Source of the DNA: Planctomycetota bacterium
Lineage (GTDB): Bacteria; Planctomycetota; UBA1135; GCA-002686595
Length of the DNA stretch: 64,000 bases
Direction: 5' to 3'
Assembly: GCA_026692665.1 (NCBI GenBank)
Contig: JAPLOF010000057.1
Span: 36,045 to 100,044, forward strand
Position numbers and translations under genes: made by a program. The notes below the pieces were generated by a model. It worked only from the letters and a program-made list of their open reading frames with translations, searched no databases and was not told where the DNA came from. Positions 1 through 9,917 of the stretch are shown one piece after another. Position 1 is the first letter of the stretch. The number at the start of each line of letters is the position of its first letter.

Positions 1-7
1 CCCGCCC

Positions 8-3000
8 ATGCGCTGGACCACCTGGACGCTCTTCTTCGCCGCCGTCGCCGTCCTCCTGGGCGTCGGCGCGATGGTGTCACGCCAATCGCGCGTGACGCCC
101 GAGGAGTTCCTGGCGGCGGTCGAGAAGCGCATCGCGGATGGACGCTACGACCGCGAGCAGACCCTGCTGAACCTCGACCAGGTGCTCGAGCGCGCGCGCG
201 AAGCCAGCGACGCGGACCTGGAGTCGCGCGTGCTCCTGCGGCGCGGCCGCATCCTGATGGAGCTCGGAGCCTGGGATCGGGCGCGCACGGACCTCCTGGC
301 CGTCGCCGAGCGCCGGCCGGCGGACCCCGAGGTCGAGTCCGACCTCATCGAGCTCGAGACGCAGGTCGGCGACTTCGCCGCCGCGGAAGCGCGCGTGCGG
401 CGCGGACTGGAACGCGCCCCCGATTCGCCCGACTCCTGGACGCGGCTCGGCCGCCTGCACCGACTGGCCGCCGAGAAGAGCGAGAGCGCCGCGATCGAAC
501 TGCTCGCGCGCGTCCTGCCGCCCGACGATCTCGCCGAGGCGCGCACGAGCCTCGGGCGCTCGATCGCGCTGGACCCCGCGGACGTCTCGCGCCCGGCTTT
601 CGCCCAGCGGTTGCGCGCCGTCCTGCGCGACTCCGACGAGGAGGTGCTCCAGCAGGTGCTGCGCTTCACCGACCGTGCCACCGAAGAGTCGTGGCAGGCG
701 CGCGACGCCTTCGCGCGGGCCCTGGAGCGCGGGGTGACCCCCGAGCCCCTGGCCGGACTGCTCGAGCTCTTCGCGCAGGCGGGGCGCCCCGATCTGGCGG
801 CGGACCTGGCTTCCGCGACCTTGCGTTTCGACGTCCTGCGCACGGATCCGGCCGTCGCGCAGGCCCTGCTCGCCGCGCTCGAGGATCTCGGCCGCTTCCG
901 CTACGCGAGCGAACTCGCGCGCCAGTGGGCGCAGCGCCGCGCTCCGCTGGACGCCACGTTCCTGTCCCTCCTGGCGCGCATCGGTCTGCGCGCCGACAAG
1001 TGGGAACTCATGTTCGAGGCCGGCGGCGAGCTGCGCGGCGTCGGCACGTCGGACGACGAAGCCGCGGCGCGCTTCTACCAGGGCCTCGGGCTCGTGCGCG
1101 GCAACCAGGACCAGCCCGGACGGACCTTCCTGCGCTCGTTCGTGGCCTCGACGTCGCCCGATCCGGTCCCCGGGGGCCGGGCGATGGCCTGGCGCGCGAT
1201 CGCGAAGGCCTCGCGGGTCATGGGCGAGCCGGAGTTCGAGCGCGAGGCGCTGCAAGGCGCGCTGGAGCTCGAGCCGGACTTCGACGGCACGCTCCAGCTC
1301 CGCATGGCGGAGCTCCTGATGGCCGCTCCCCACGGCGGCTACCGCATCCCCGAGACGCGCTTCGCGAAGGGCATGAGCCTCCTGCCGCAGCGCACGCAGG
1401 AGCTGCTCCCGCGCTGGCACGAGATCGGCAAGCGCGAACTCGCGTCGATCGGGTTCGACCCCGAGGCCGTGCGAGCGGAACTGCTCCGGAACAGGATCTG
1501 GACACCGGCCTCGGACGCGAGCCCCTACGAGCTCTTCCGCCTGGCCGAACTGCACCACGCCGCGGGCGACGAAGCGCGCGCGCAGGCGCACCTGGACCGT
1601 CTCCTCGTGATCGTGCCCGGCTTCGTCCCCGCCCTCGACCTCGCGCTCGACGTCGCGCGCAAGCAGACGAGCCAGAAGCGCCTGCTCGCGGCCGTGTCCG
1701 CGCGCATCGCGGCGGGTGGACGCACGCCGGAGACCGCGGCCGTGCTGCGAGAGATCCCGCTCGAGGATCTCGAGCCGCGCGACGTCCACGACCTGATGCG
1801 CGCCGATCCCGAGTACTTCGGACGCATCGCCGCCGCGGAGACCCTGGCGCGGGAGGGCCGGCCGCGCTCCGCCCTGGCCCTGCTCGAGACGATCGAGGGC
1901 GAGAAACTGGGCGACGAGGCGCGCGTCCTGGCGGCGCGACTCCACCTCGACGCCGGACAACCCGAGCGCGCGTGGGCGCTCCTGCAGCCCATGGGACGCT
2001 CGCTGACCGCGGTGCCCCAGGCGATCGATCTGGCGGTGCGCGCGGCGTGCTCGAGCGGCGCGACCGCGGAGGCACGCGCGCTGCTCGGCCTCGCCGCCGT
2101 GGACCGGAAGCTCGCGCGGGGCCGACGCATGAACCTCGCCAGTCTGGCGCTGCGCGCGGGCGAGATCGCCGGAGCACGACAACTCCTGTCGGCGATCGAC
2201 ACGATCCCCGCCGCGCGCGGCGGAGACCTGTGCCTGCAGCTCGCCGTCGCCGCGACGCTCGCGGGCGACGCGGCCGGGTCGAAGCGTGCCCTCGCGCGCG
2301 CCGAGGCTTTCGACACGCGCGGCGGACTCGAGCGCGTGCTCCTCGCGATCGCGATCCAGGAAGGGCGCGCCGACGAGTGGAAGGCGCTCGCGGAGCGCGT
2401 GGCCTCGAAGAGCCAGGGCCCCGTCGACCCGCTGCTCGATGCGGCCCTGCTCGTCCTGCGCGGACGAGACGCCGACGCGCGCACGCAAGTCGCGAAGGGC
2501 TTCGGGGCCGGGACGACGCTCGACGCGCGCTGGGCGATCGTCGCCCGGTCGATGCCCGCGCAGCCCGACGAAGTCGCCCCGGTGAGCCCGCGCCTCGGCG
2601 TCGCCGCCGCGCGCACGCTCGACGCTTTCGTGGACAGTCTCTCCCCCATCCGCGACCGACGCGCCGGCGCGGCCTGGGTCGTGCAGAGCGCGATGGCCGA
2701 GTCCGTGCCGATGGCGATCGCCGCCATGCGCGCACAGGTCGCGCAGGCCCAGGGCGAGGCGCGACTCTGGCCGACGTGGCTCCTGTCGTTCTTGAGCCAG
2801 CGCATCGGCGATGCGAAGACCGCGCGCGAGGGCGCGGACGCGGTGCTGACCCTGGCCCCCGACATGGAGCCGGCGTGGGACCTGCGCGAGACGTTGGAGC
2901 CCGAGTTGCACCTCGACCGCGCGGCCTACGGGCTGTTCCGCGGCGAAAGGCTGCAGGCGCTGGGCCGTTCCGAGGGGTCGAGCAGCGCGGATCGCGAGGA

Positions 3001-4060
3001 TCGCGCCCGCTGGCTCGCCGCCCGCGGCGAGCACGCGGCCGCCGTGGAGCTGGCGGACCGGAAGACCTCCGACGCACCGCCGACGGCCGAGCTGACCGCG
3101 ATCGCCGGGCGATCGCTCCTCGAGCTGGGACGCCCGCGAGAAGCCGTCGAACGCCTGGCTCGAGCCCTGGCGTCGGTTCCGAAGCCGATCGACGTGCACG
3201 GCTGCATCGCCGACCTCCTCGCGGCCGTGGACGCGGCCGAGGCGTCCACTGACCCGCTGCCGCTGGCGGACGCCGTGACGATGCTGACCCGCCTGGCGTC
3301 GATCCACGCGAACGACCCGCGCCTCGTACTGGCGTTGGCGCGCATCGACCTGGAAGTGGACGCGCGCAATCCGGCCCTGGGAGTCCAGCGCGCGATCTCC
3401 CGCCTCGAACGCTACCGTTCGACCCACCGCGACCAGGGCCTCGACGCGGCCGAGCACGGCGCGGCCGCGGCGTGGATCGAGTTCCTCGCGCGACTCGATC
3501 CGGATCGCGCCCTGCGCCTCGCCGACGAGGAGCTCGACCTCGACCCGGGCTCCATGACGACGTGGCTCGCCGCCGCGCGCGTGCACGAGACGCGCGGAGA
3601 CCGGACGCGCGCCGTCGCCGAGTTGCGACTCGCCGCGCGGATCACCGACCGGGGCGAGGTCTCGCGCGAGATCCTGCGCATCCGCGCTCAGTCGGACATG
3701 GAGCCGACCGAAGTCGTGAACAACGTCGCCGCGATCCAGGCGCTGGAGGGACGCGCGGAGCCCGACCCGGCGCTCCACCTGCTCGCCGCACGCAGCTACC
3801 TGAACCTGGGGCCGCGGCTCAGCGCACAGGCGCTGGAGTCGGCCCGCGCCGCGCGCGCGCACCCGCTGGCGACGCCGTCGCAGCGTCGCGCCGCCGCCCT
3901 GCTGACCGCGATCGCGATCCTGGCGCGCGGTCGCGAATCGGAGCTCGGTGAAGCGGTGGCGCTCCTCGCGGACCTCGCCCCCGAGCGGCCGTCGCGCCTC
4001 GAGGACGACTTCCTGCGCGCGCTGCGCGGGCTCGCCCGGCCGGTCGCGAAGCCCGAGTAG
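8..4060 (+). CDS. Large TPR-repeat protein with N-terminal membrane anchor/signal
   Basis: 1350-aa ORF; N-terminal hydrophobic segment (WTLFFAAVAVLLGVGAMV) then many TPR-like helical pairs (e.g. LLRRGRILMELGAWDRARTDLLAVAERRPADPEVE). Confidence 0.85.
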   Translation: MRWTTWTLFFAAVAVLLGVGAMVSRQSRVTPEEFLAAVEKRIADGRYDREQTLLNLDQVLERAREASDADLESRVLLRRGRILMELGAWDRARTDLLAVAERRPADPEVESDLIELETQVGDFAAAEARVRRGLERAPDSPDSWTRLGRLHRLAAEKSESAAIELLARVLPPDDLAEARTSLGRSIALDPADVSRPAFAQRLRAVLRDSDEEVLQQVLRFTDRATEESWQARDAFARALERGVTPEPLAGLLELFAQAGRPDLAADLASATLRFDVLRTDPAVAQALLAALEDLGRFRYASELARQWAQRRAPLDATFLSLLARIGLRADKWELMFEAGGELRGVGTSDDEAAARFYQGLGLVRGNQDQPGRTFLRSFVASTSPDPVPGGRAMAWRAIAKASRVMGEPEFEREALQGALELEPDFDGTLQLRMAELLMAAPHGGYRIPETRFAKGMSLLPQRTQELLPRWHEIGKRELASIGFDPEAVRAELLRNRIWTPASDASPYELFRLAELHHAAGDEARAQAHLDRLLVIVPGFVPALDLALDVARKQTSQKRLLAAVSARIAAGGRTPETAAVLREIPLEDLEPRDVHDLMRADPEYFGRIAAAETLAREGRPRSALALLETIEGEKLGDEARVLAARLHLDAGQPERAWALLQPMGRSLTAVPQAIDLAVRAACSSGATAEARALLGLAAVDRKLARGRRMNLASLALRAGEIAGARQLLSAIDTIPAARGGDLCLQLAVAATLAGDAAGSKRALARAEAFDTRGGLERVLLAIAIQEGRADEWKALAERVASKSQGPVDPLLDAALLVLRGRDADARTQVAKGFGAGTTLDARWAIVARSMPAQPDEVAPVSPRLGVAAARTLDAFVDSLSPIRDRRAGAAWVVQSAMAESVPMAIAAMRAQVAQAQGEARLWPTWLLSFLSQRIGDAKTAREGADAVLTLAPDMEPAWDLRETLEPELHLDRAAYGLFRGERLQALGRSEGSSSADREDRARWLAARGEHAAAVELADRKTSDAPPTAELTAIAGRSLLELGRPREAVERLARALASVPKPIDVHGCIADLLAAVDAAEASTDPLPLADAVTMLTRLASIHANDPRLVLALARIDLEVDARNPALGVQRAISRLERYRSTHRDQGLDAAEHGAAAAWIEFLARLDPDRALRLADEELDLDPGSMTTWLAAARVHETRGDRTRAVAELRLAARITDRGEVSREILRIRAQSDMEPTEVVNNVAAIQALEGRAEPDPALHLLAARSYLNLGPRLSAQALESARAARAHPLATPSQRRAAALLTAIAILARGRESELGEAVALLADLAPERPSRLEDDFLRALRGLARPVAKPE

Positions 4061-4081
4061 GCGAGAGCGCTCCCGCAGAGC

Positions 4082-4945
4082 TCAGACTTCGAACCCGCGC
4101 GCGCGCAGGGACTCGGCCATCGTGCCGAAGCGGAACCGCTCCAGGAGGGCTTCCAGACGCGGCAACGTGCGATCGAGGTTCAGGTAGTGACGGAACCGCG
4201 CGCTGAGCGGCGCGTCGACGCGCGGCTGCTCGGGGTCCAGCTCCCAGGGGTGCAGGTACAGGGCGGCCGGCCGGCCGTCGCTCTCGAGGCTCGCCAGCGC
4301 GCGACGCGTCGCCCACAGCGGCAGCAACCGGAAGTACCCCCCACCGCCGACCGGCCAATTGCGGCCCAGCGCGCGCCACGTCGCGACGGGGAACTCGAGG
4401 ATGCTGCCGCCGGCGGCTCCGACGCGCGAGATGCCGGGATCGAAGTCCGGGACGCCGTAGGTCGGGTGCGAAACCGGGTGCACGCTCGAGTCGTAGCGGT
4501 ATCCGCGTTCGACCAGCACGTCGAAGGCCCACCAGGTCGAACGCGAGAGCGAGAACGTCGAAGCACGGAATCCGATGGGCCGCGGAGCACCGGCCGCGAC
4601 GAGCGCCGCCTCGGTCCGCGCGAGGTCCTCCACGAATCGATCGCGACCGAGGTCCTGCAGGAAGAGGTGCTCGTAACCGTGGCTGGCGATCTCGTGGCCG
4701 GCGTCGACGCAGCGACGCACGAGCGCCGGATGGCGCTCCGCGACCCAACCGAGCCAGAAGAAGGTGGCGCGAGCCTTCCGTCGGTCGAGCAGCGCGAGGA
4801 TGCGGTCCATCCCGACGTCGAGCCGCGAAGGGACTCCGTCCCAGTCGTCGCGGCCGAAGGCTCCGCGGAAGTTCGCGACCTGGAAGTACTCCTCGACGTC
4901 GAAGGAGAGCGCGTGCAGGACTTCGGTGCGTGCGACGGTCGTCAT
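4082..4945 (-). CDS. Polysaccharide deacetylase, XrtA/PEP-CTERM-locus type (DUF3473)
   Basis: ORF restarted at MTTVARTEVLHALSFDVEEYFQV; DVEEYF, HEIASHGYEHL and YLHPWELDPEQPR motifs of the exosortase-associated deacetylase family. Confidence 0.88.
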   Translation of the reverse strand: MTTVARTEVLHALSFDVEEYFQVANFRGAFGRDDWDGVPSRLDVGMDRILALLDRRKARATFFWLGWVAERHPALVRRCVDAGHEIASHGYEHLFLQDLGRDRFVEDLARTEAALVAAGAPRPIGFRASTFSLSRSTWWAFDVLVERGYRYDSSVHPVSHPTYGVPDFDPGISRVGAAGGSILEFPVATWRALGRNWPVGGGGYFRLLPLWATRRALASLESDGRPAALYLHPWELDPEQPRVDAPLSARFRHYLNLDRTLPRLEALLERFRFGTMAESLRARGFEV

Positions 4946-4952
4946 GGCCGGA

Positions 4953-6854
4953 TCAGGAAAGATCATCGGACACGGAGTGGCGTCGGCGCCAGTGTTCCAG
5001 GACGAGCAGGCTCCAGAGGCAGTTGGACCGGTCGTGCGCCCCGCTCTGGTGTTCCTCGAAACGGCGGCGCAGCGCGGCGCGGTCGAACCAGCGCGCGGGC
5101 AGCGACTCAACGGCTTCGGCCACGGCCGGCGCGAGCGGCCCGCGGAGCCAGGCGCGGAGCGGGACGTCGAAGCCCATCTTGCGGCCGTCGAGGATCTCGG
5201 CCGGGATGCGTGCGCGCAGCGCTTCGCGCAGGGCGTGCTTGCCGCGACCGGCCCGCACCTTCTCGCGCGTGGGCAGGTTCACGAACCTCTCGACGAAGCG
5301 GTGGTCCAGGAAGGGCGGGCGCACCTCGAGCGAAGCCGCCATGGACGCGCGGTCGCCCTTGACCAGGATCTGGTCGGGCAGGAAGTGGAAGATGTCCGCG
5401 TACTGCGCGCGGTAGAGGGGTTCCGCGCCGCGCGGCCGCGCATAGAGCTCGCCGAACGCGTCGAACGGATCGTGGCCGACGAGCGCCGCGCGCAACTCGG
5501 GAGCCAGCAGCAGGACGGCGTCTTCCCTCGAAGACTGGGTCAGGCTGGCCCAGTAGGCACGGGCCGGATCGCGGCCGAGGTTCACGAGCGTGCTCTTCGC
5601 GCGGACGCCGCGCGGCGCCCAGTCGAGCTTCGGATAGTGGCGACCGACGAAGGCCGCGGCGCGGCGCCCGGGAGCGCCGAGCAGGGAACGCGCGCGGTTC
5701 TCGGCCACGTCGAACACGTGGCGCCGATAGCCCGCGAACACCTCGTCGCCTCCGTCGCCGCTCAGCGCGACCGTGACGTGCTCGCGCGCCATCTTGGAGA
5801 CGAGGTACGTCGGGACCGTCGACGGATCCGCGAGCGGCTCGTCGAAGAACCAGGGCAGTTCGTCGATCGCGAGGCGCGGGTCGGGCTCCAGGATCCGCGT
5901 GTGGTGCACCGCGCCCAGGCGCGTGGCCGTGGACCGCGCGCGGTCGAGCTCGTCGAACTCCTTCTCGCGGAAACCGACCGAGCACAGGACGAGTTCCTTG
6001 GCGCCGCCGCTCCCGCGTTGTCGCGCCATCGCGTCGGCGACCGCGGTGCTGTCGATGCCGCCCGAGAGGAACGCGCCGAGCGGGACGTCCGAGACCAGAT
6101 GATCGCGCACGACGCGATCGACCCACTCCAGGATCTCCTCGGCGTCGGCCGGCGATCGGGGTCCATCCAGCGGCAGATCCCAGTAGCGCGCGATCCGCGG
6201 CTCCGTACCGGGCGTCCACGTGAGGGTGGACGCCTGCGGCAGGCGCTGGATCCCGTCCCACGCCGCGTCCGGCCCCGACACGTAGCCCTGAACCAGGTAG
6301 TCGAGGAGCTTCGTGGCGCGCAGCCGGCGGGGCAGGAGTCCGCTCGCGAGCAGCGCCTTGCACTCGCTGCCGAAGACGAGGCCCTTCGAGGTCGCCGCCC
6401 AGTAGAGCGGCTTGATGCCCAGTCGATCGCGCCCCAGCACGAGCTTGGGACGCAGCGGGTCCCGCAAGTCGGCGATCGCGAACGCGAACATGCCGACCAG
6501 GTGCTCGGCCACGCGTTCGCCGTGCTCCTCGTAGAGGTGGACGATGGTCTCGACGTCGGAGCCCGTCCGGAACCGGTGACCGCGCTCGAGCAGGCCGGCG
6601 CGCAGCTCGGCGAAGTTGTAGATCTCGCCGTTGCACATGACCGCGATGCGCTCGGTCTCGTCGAGGATCGGCTGATGCCCCCCCGCGAGGTCGATGATCG
6701 AGAGTCGGCGGAAACCCAGGCCGATCCCGTTCCGCGCGAAGATCCCCTCGTCGTCCGGACCGCGGTGCGCCAGCGTGCGCGCCATGCGCGTCAGCAGCTC
6801 GACGTCGACCGCCTGGCGCGGGTCGGCGAGGGCCATGCCGGTGAAGCCGCACAT
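4953..6854 (-). CDS. asnB: Asparagine synthetase (glutamine-hydrolysing), XrtA-type amidotransferase
   Basis: MCGFTG N-terminal Cys nucleophile, GPDDEGIF, CNGEIYNF, FLSGGIDSTAVA PP-loop. Confidence 0.9.
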   Translation of the reverse strand: MCGFTGMALADPRQAVDVELLTRMARTLAHRGPDDEGIFARNGIGLGFRRLSIIDLAGGHQPILDETERIAVMCNGEIYNFAELRAGLLERGHRFRTGSDVETIVHLYEEHGERVAEHLVGMFAFAIADLRDPLRPKLVLGRDRLGIKPLYWAATSKGLVFGSECKALLASGLLPRRLRATKLLDYLVQGYVSGPDAAWDGIQRLPQASTLTWTPGTEPRIARYWDLPLDGPRSPADAEEILEWVDRVVRDHLVSDVPLGAFLSGGIDSTAVADAMARQRGSGGAKELVLCSVGFREKEFDELDRARSTATRLGAVHHTRILEPDPRLAIDELPWFFDEPLADPSTVPTYLVSKMAREHVTVALSGDGGDEVFAGYRRHVFDVAENRARSLLGAPGRRAAAFVGRHYPKLDWAPRGVRAKSTLVNLGRDPARAYWASLTQSSREDAVLLLAPELRAALVGHDPFDAFGELYARPRGAEPLYRAQYADIFHFLPDQILVKGDRASMAASLEVRPPFLDHRFVERFVNLPTREKVRAGRGKHALREALRARIPAEILDGRKMGFDVPLRAWLRGPLAPAVAEAVESLPARWFDRAALRRRFEEHQSGAHDRSNCLWSLLVLEHWRRRHSVSDDLS

Positions 6855-6860
6855 CGGAGT

Positions 6861-8282
6861 TCAGGCCGTCCCCGGGGCCGGACGCCGGTCGAAACCGCCA
6901 GCCGGACGGTCGCGGTCGAAGCCCGAGGGCGGCGGGGTCGCGCCGAATCCGCGCGGCTTCTCGAGCACGAGCTGTCCGCGCTGCTCTCCGCCGCTCGAAC
7001 GCAGCGGTTCGGTGGCCATGGAGTCGCGCGCCACCTTGCCGAACACGACCACGATCGCGACGTAGTGGTAGAAGAGGTCGAACTGGGCGCGGTTCAGGAA
7101 CATGGCACCCACGACGAACGCCACCATGCCGGCTTCGAACATGTTCGCGTAGGAGAGGATCCAACTCGAATGGTAGCGCCGTTCGGCCTCTCGCCGCACC
7201 AGAGCGAGGTCGCGGAACGTCAGGGCGATCAGGAGCAGGTACAAGAGGAACGCCGGCGTCCCGCACTCGGCCCAGATCTGCAGGTAGCTGTTGTGCGCGA
7301 CGCGGGTGCCCTCGGCCTTGGGGTTGCCGTCCGACTCGACGCCGCGGTTCGGATCGTAGCCCACGTACTCCTGCTGGAACTTGTTGTAGCCGACCCCCAG
7401 CAGCGGGCGGGCGGCGATCATGTTCCCGGCGACCTTCCAGGCCTCGATGCGGCCGCGGGCCGAGCCCTCGGTCTGGTATTCGGAGATCGTCGAGATGCGC
7501 TCCTTGTATGACGCCGGAGCGGCCATCCAAGCCGCGCCCGCGCAGACCAGCAGCAGTGCGAAACCCGTGACCCGGTTCTTCGAGCGCCACACGATCGCCA
7601 TCGACATCGCCGCCATCGCGAGGAACGCGCCGCGCGAGTGGCAGGAAATGACGGTCAGCGCGGTCAACGGGATGGTCAGGAGGAGGACGCGCCTGAGGAT
7701 CTGCCGCTTCTCCGACAGGCCCAGGTGCAGGAGGAGCGGCATCCCCATGCAGAGAGCCAGGCTGAAGTCGTTGCGGTCGGTCAGCATCCCGCCCGGCCCC
7801 TGGATGATCTCCATGCGGAACCCGGAGAGGATGAAGGCGAGCCCGTTCTTCACCCCGAAGAAGCCGAAGCTCAGCGCGACGACGTAGACGAGGATCCGGA
7901 GGTACTCGCGGTTGCGGACGACGCCGGTCGTGAACAACGCGACGCCGATGATCTTGCAGTACTCGACGTAGCCCGAGAGATCGCCCGCCACGAAGAACCG
8001 GGACGAGACGAGGCTCACCCCGACGATGCCCACCAGAGCCACCATGATCCAGCAGCGCAGGTCGGGCAGCATGAACTTGCGCTCGCCCGAGCCGACGAGG
8101 AAGCCGGCGATCGTCACGATGGCGACGTAGAAGGACCAGCGTTCGTAGCGCGCCCAGCCCCAGGTCAGGTCCTGGAGGCGCATGTACGCCAGCAACGTGA
8201 ACACCAGGAGGCCGATGAACGGCCGCCGGAAGCACGTGGGCAGGGTCGCGACGATGAACCCGGCGACGATCAGGTCGCGCAT
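6861..8282 (-). CDS. O-antigen/O-glycosylation ligase family membrane protein (exosortase A-associated type)
   Basis: Multi-TM protein; RPLLGVGYNKFQQEY and AHNSYLQIWAECGTPAFLLYL ligase-type motifs; context between amidotransferase and chain-length genes. Confidence 0.82.
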   Translation of the reverse strand: MRDLIVAGFIVATLPTCFRRPFIGLLVFTLLAYMRLQDLTWGWARYERWSFYVAIVTIAGFLVGSGERKFMLPDLRCWIMVALVGIVGVSLVSSRFFVAGDLSGYVEYCKIIGVALFTTGVVRNREYLRILVYVVALSFGFFGVKNGLAFILSGFRMEIIQGPGGMLTDRNDFSLALCMGMPLLLHLGLSEKRQILRRVLLLTIPLTALTVISCHSRGAFLAMAAMSMAIVWRSKNRVTGFALLLVCAGAAWMAAPASYKERISTISEYQTEGSARGRIEAWKVAGNMIAARPLLGVGYNKFQQEYVGYDPNRGVESDGNPKAEGTRVAHNSYLQIWAECGTPAFLLYLLLIALTFRDLALVRREAERRYHSSWILSYANMFEAGMVAFVVGAMFLNRAQFDLFYHYVAIVVVFGKVARDSMATEPLRSSGGEQRGQLVLEKPRGFGATPPPSGFDRDRPAGGFDRRPAPGTA

Positions 8283-8292
8283 GGCCCGGCCC

Positions 8293-9903
8293 CTACTTCA
8301 GGCGGGCGCGCAAGCCCTCGATCGCGTCCCGCACGTCTTGGGAGAGGTACTTGGCGTCGTTGGCCCAGGCCCAGGTCACGAACAGGACCGCTCCGACGAA
8401 GACGATGCTGGCCGCGGCGACGGCGATGCGCCGCACCGCGCCCAGGCGCACCTCGCGTCGGGTGACGATGCGGTCCACGCTGCCCAGCACGGGGATCGCC
8501 ATGACGCGGCCGATGTCCGCCACGGTGCGGAAGCAGTTCTTCGAGTACTCGAGGACAACCGCCAGGCCGAGCCCGATCGCGAGCCCCGCGACCAGCCCGA
8601 AGCTGACGATGAGCCAGGGATTCGGCTCGGTCGGCTTGCTCGGAGGCGCGACCTCCTGCGTGATCTCGAACGGGTTCGCCAGCGGCGAGGACATCAGCTC
8701 GACCTCGCGCGACTTCACTTGGTAGGAAGCCTCCGCCGCGGCCAGGTCGGCCGAAAGCCGCGCGATCGTGTCCTTGCGCACCCGCACGTCGCGGTAGACG
8801 TTCTGGAGCTCAGCCACGCGGCGTTGATCGTCCTCGATCTCCTTGACGAGGCGCACGCGGCGGGCTTCCGCGACGCGCAGGTCCGTCCCGAGGGTCTCGA
8901 GCCGGGCGCGTATGGGCTCGATCTCGGGGTTCGCCTTCGAGCGCTGCTGGAGTTCGCCCTTCGAGACCATCCGGTTCAGCTGATCCCGGCGCGTCTCCAG
9001 CGCGCGGATCTTCTCCTGGGTCTCCTTGAAGCGCGAGTGCGGCGGCCGGATCCCGGCCAGGAGCCTCTGGGCGTCCAGGATGTCCACCTCGACCTTGGCC
9101 AGTTCCTCCGCGTTGCTGAAACCGCCCACGACGGTCTCCTCGAGGTCGAGACGCAGGGGCATCTCGTCGACGCGTCGCTGGAGCTCGCTGCGGAGGACCT
9201 TGTTCTCCTCGATGCTGGCGTTGGTCTTCTCGAGATCGGCCTCGTTGCGGCGCAAGCGCTCGAACACCGGGTCCTCGGTGCGCGTGGCGTCGGCACCGGG
9301 CACCGGCTGCGTTGCGGACAGGCCGTTGGCGCGCAGGACCTCGGTGAGCTCCTGCTCCTCGCGCTGGTACTGCTTCTCGATCCGGCGCCGGGATTCGTTG
9401 TAGCGCTTGGCCTCGTCCTCGACCTTGCGCCGGTCGCGCTCGATGACGTCGGAGATCCAGTCGTTGCGCAGCGCGCGCAGGAAGTCCGCGGCCCACTCGA
9501 CGTTCACGTCCGAGTACTCGATGTTGACGAAGCTCGTCGCCTGGTTCGTCGATTGGACGGTCGTGACCTTCAGGGCCTTCTGCGCGGCCTCGAGCCAGTC
9601 CTCCTGCTCGGTCGGCGACATCGCGAGGTACTCGCGGTTCTGGAGGGCCTGCGTGACCTTCTTGATGCGCTCGCGGCTCTTGATCTGGTACTGGGCGTTG
9701 GCCGCTTCCTTGGGGCTGACCGAGACGCCCACGGGTCGCAGCTCGACCTGCGTCTTCACGACGAACTTCTTCGGGATCACCACCGCCACGAAGATGCCCA
9801 GGGAGAGAACGACTCCGAGCGGCAGCAGGACCTGCCACTTGCGGCGTGCGAGGAGCCCCAGGAATTCCTGGAGCTGCCCTTGGGTCTCGACTTGGACGGC
9901 CAC
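8293..9903 (-). CDS. Polysaccharide chain-length determinant (Wzz/XrtA-type)
   Basis: N- and C-terminal TM segments flanking a long coiled coil; late PNPW/LIVSFGLVAGLAIGLGLAVVLEY segment typical of Wzz/GNVR proteins. Confidence 0.85.
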   Translation of the reverse strand: MAVQVETQGQLQEFLGLLARRKWQVLLPLGVVLSLGIFVAVVIPKKFVVKTQVELRPVGVSVSPKEAANAQYQIKSRERIKKVTQALQNREYLAMSPTEQEDWLEAAQKALKVTTVQSTNQATSFVNIEYSDVNVEWAADFLRALRNDWISDVIERDRRKVEDEAKRYNESRRRIEKQYQREEQELTEVLRANGLSATQPVPGADATRTEDPVFERLRRNEADLEKTNASIEENKVLRSELQRRVDEMPLRLDLEETVVGGFSNAEELAKVEVDILDAQRLLAGIRPPHSRFKETQEKIRALETRRDQLNRMVSKGELQQRSKANPEIEPIRARLETLGTDLRVAEARRVRLVKEIEDDQRRVAELQNVYRDVRVRKDTIARLSADLAAAEASYQVKSREVELMSSPLANPFEITQEVAPPSKPTEPNPWLIVSFGLVAGLAIGLGLAVVLEYSKNCFRTVADIGRVMAIPVLGSVDRIVTRREVRLGAVRRIAVAAASIVFVGAVLFVTWAWANDAKYLSQDVRDAIEGLRARLK

Positions 9904-9917
9904 GGCGTGCTGTTTCC

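Noticed and set aside
77-3862. 1261-aa minus-strand ORF opposite the first TPR protein
   Set aside because: Mirror ORF of a high-GC gene; Arg/Gln/Val/Gly-rich with no recognisable domain
4764-7511. 915-aa plus-strand ORF
   Set aside because: Antisense to asnB and O-ligase genes, which have clear motifs
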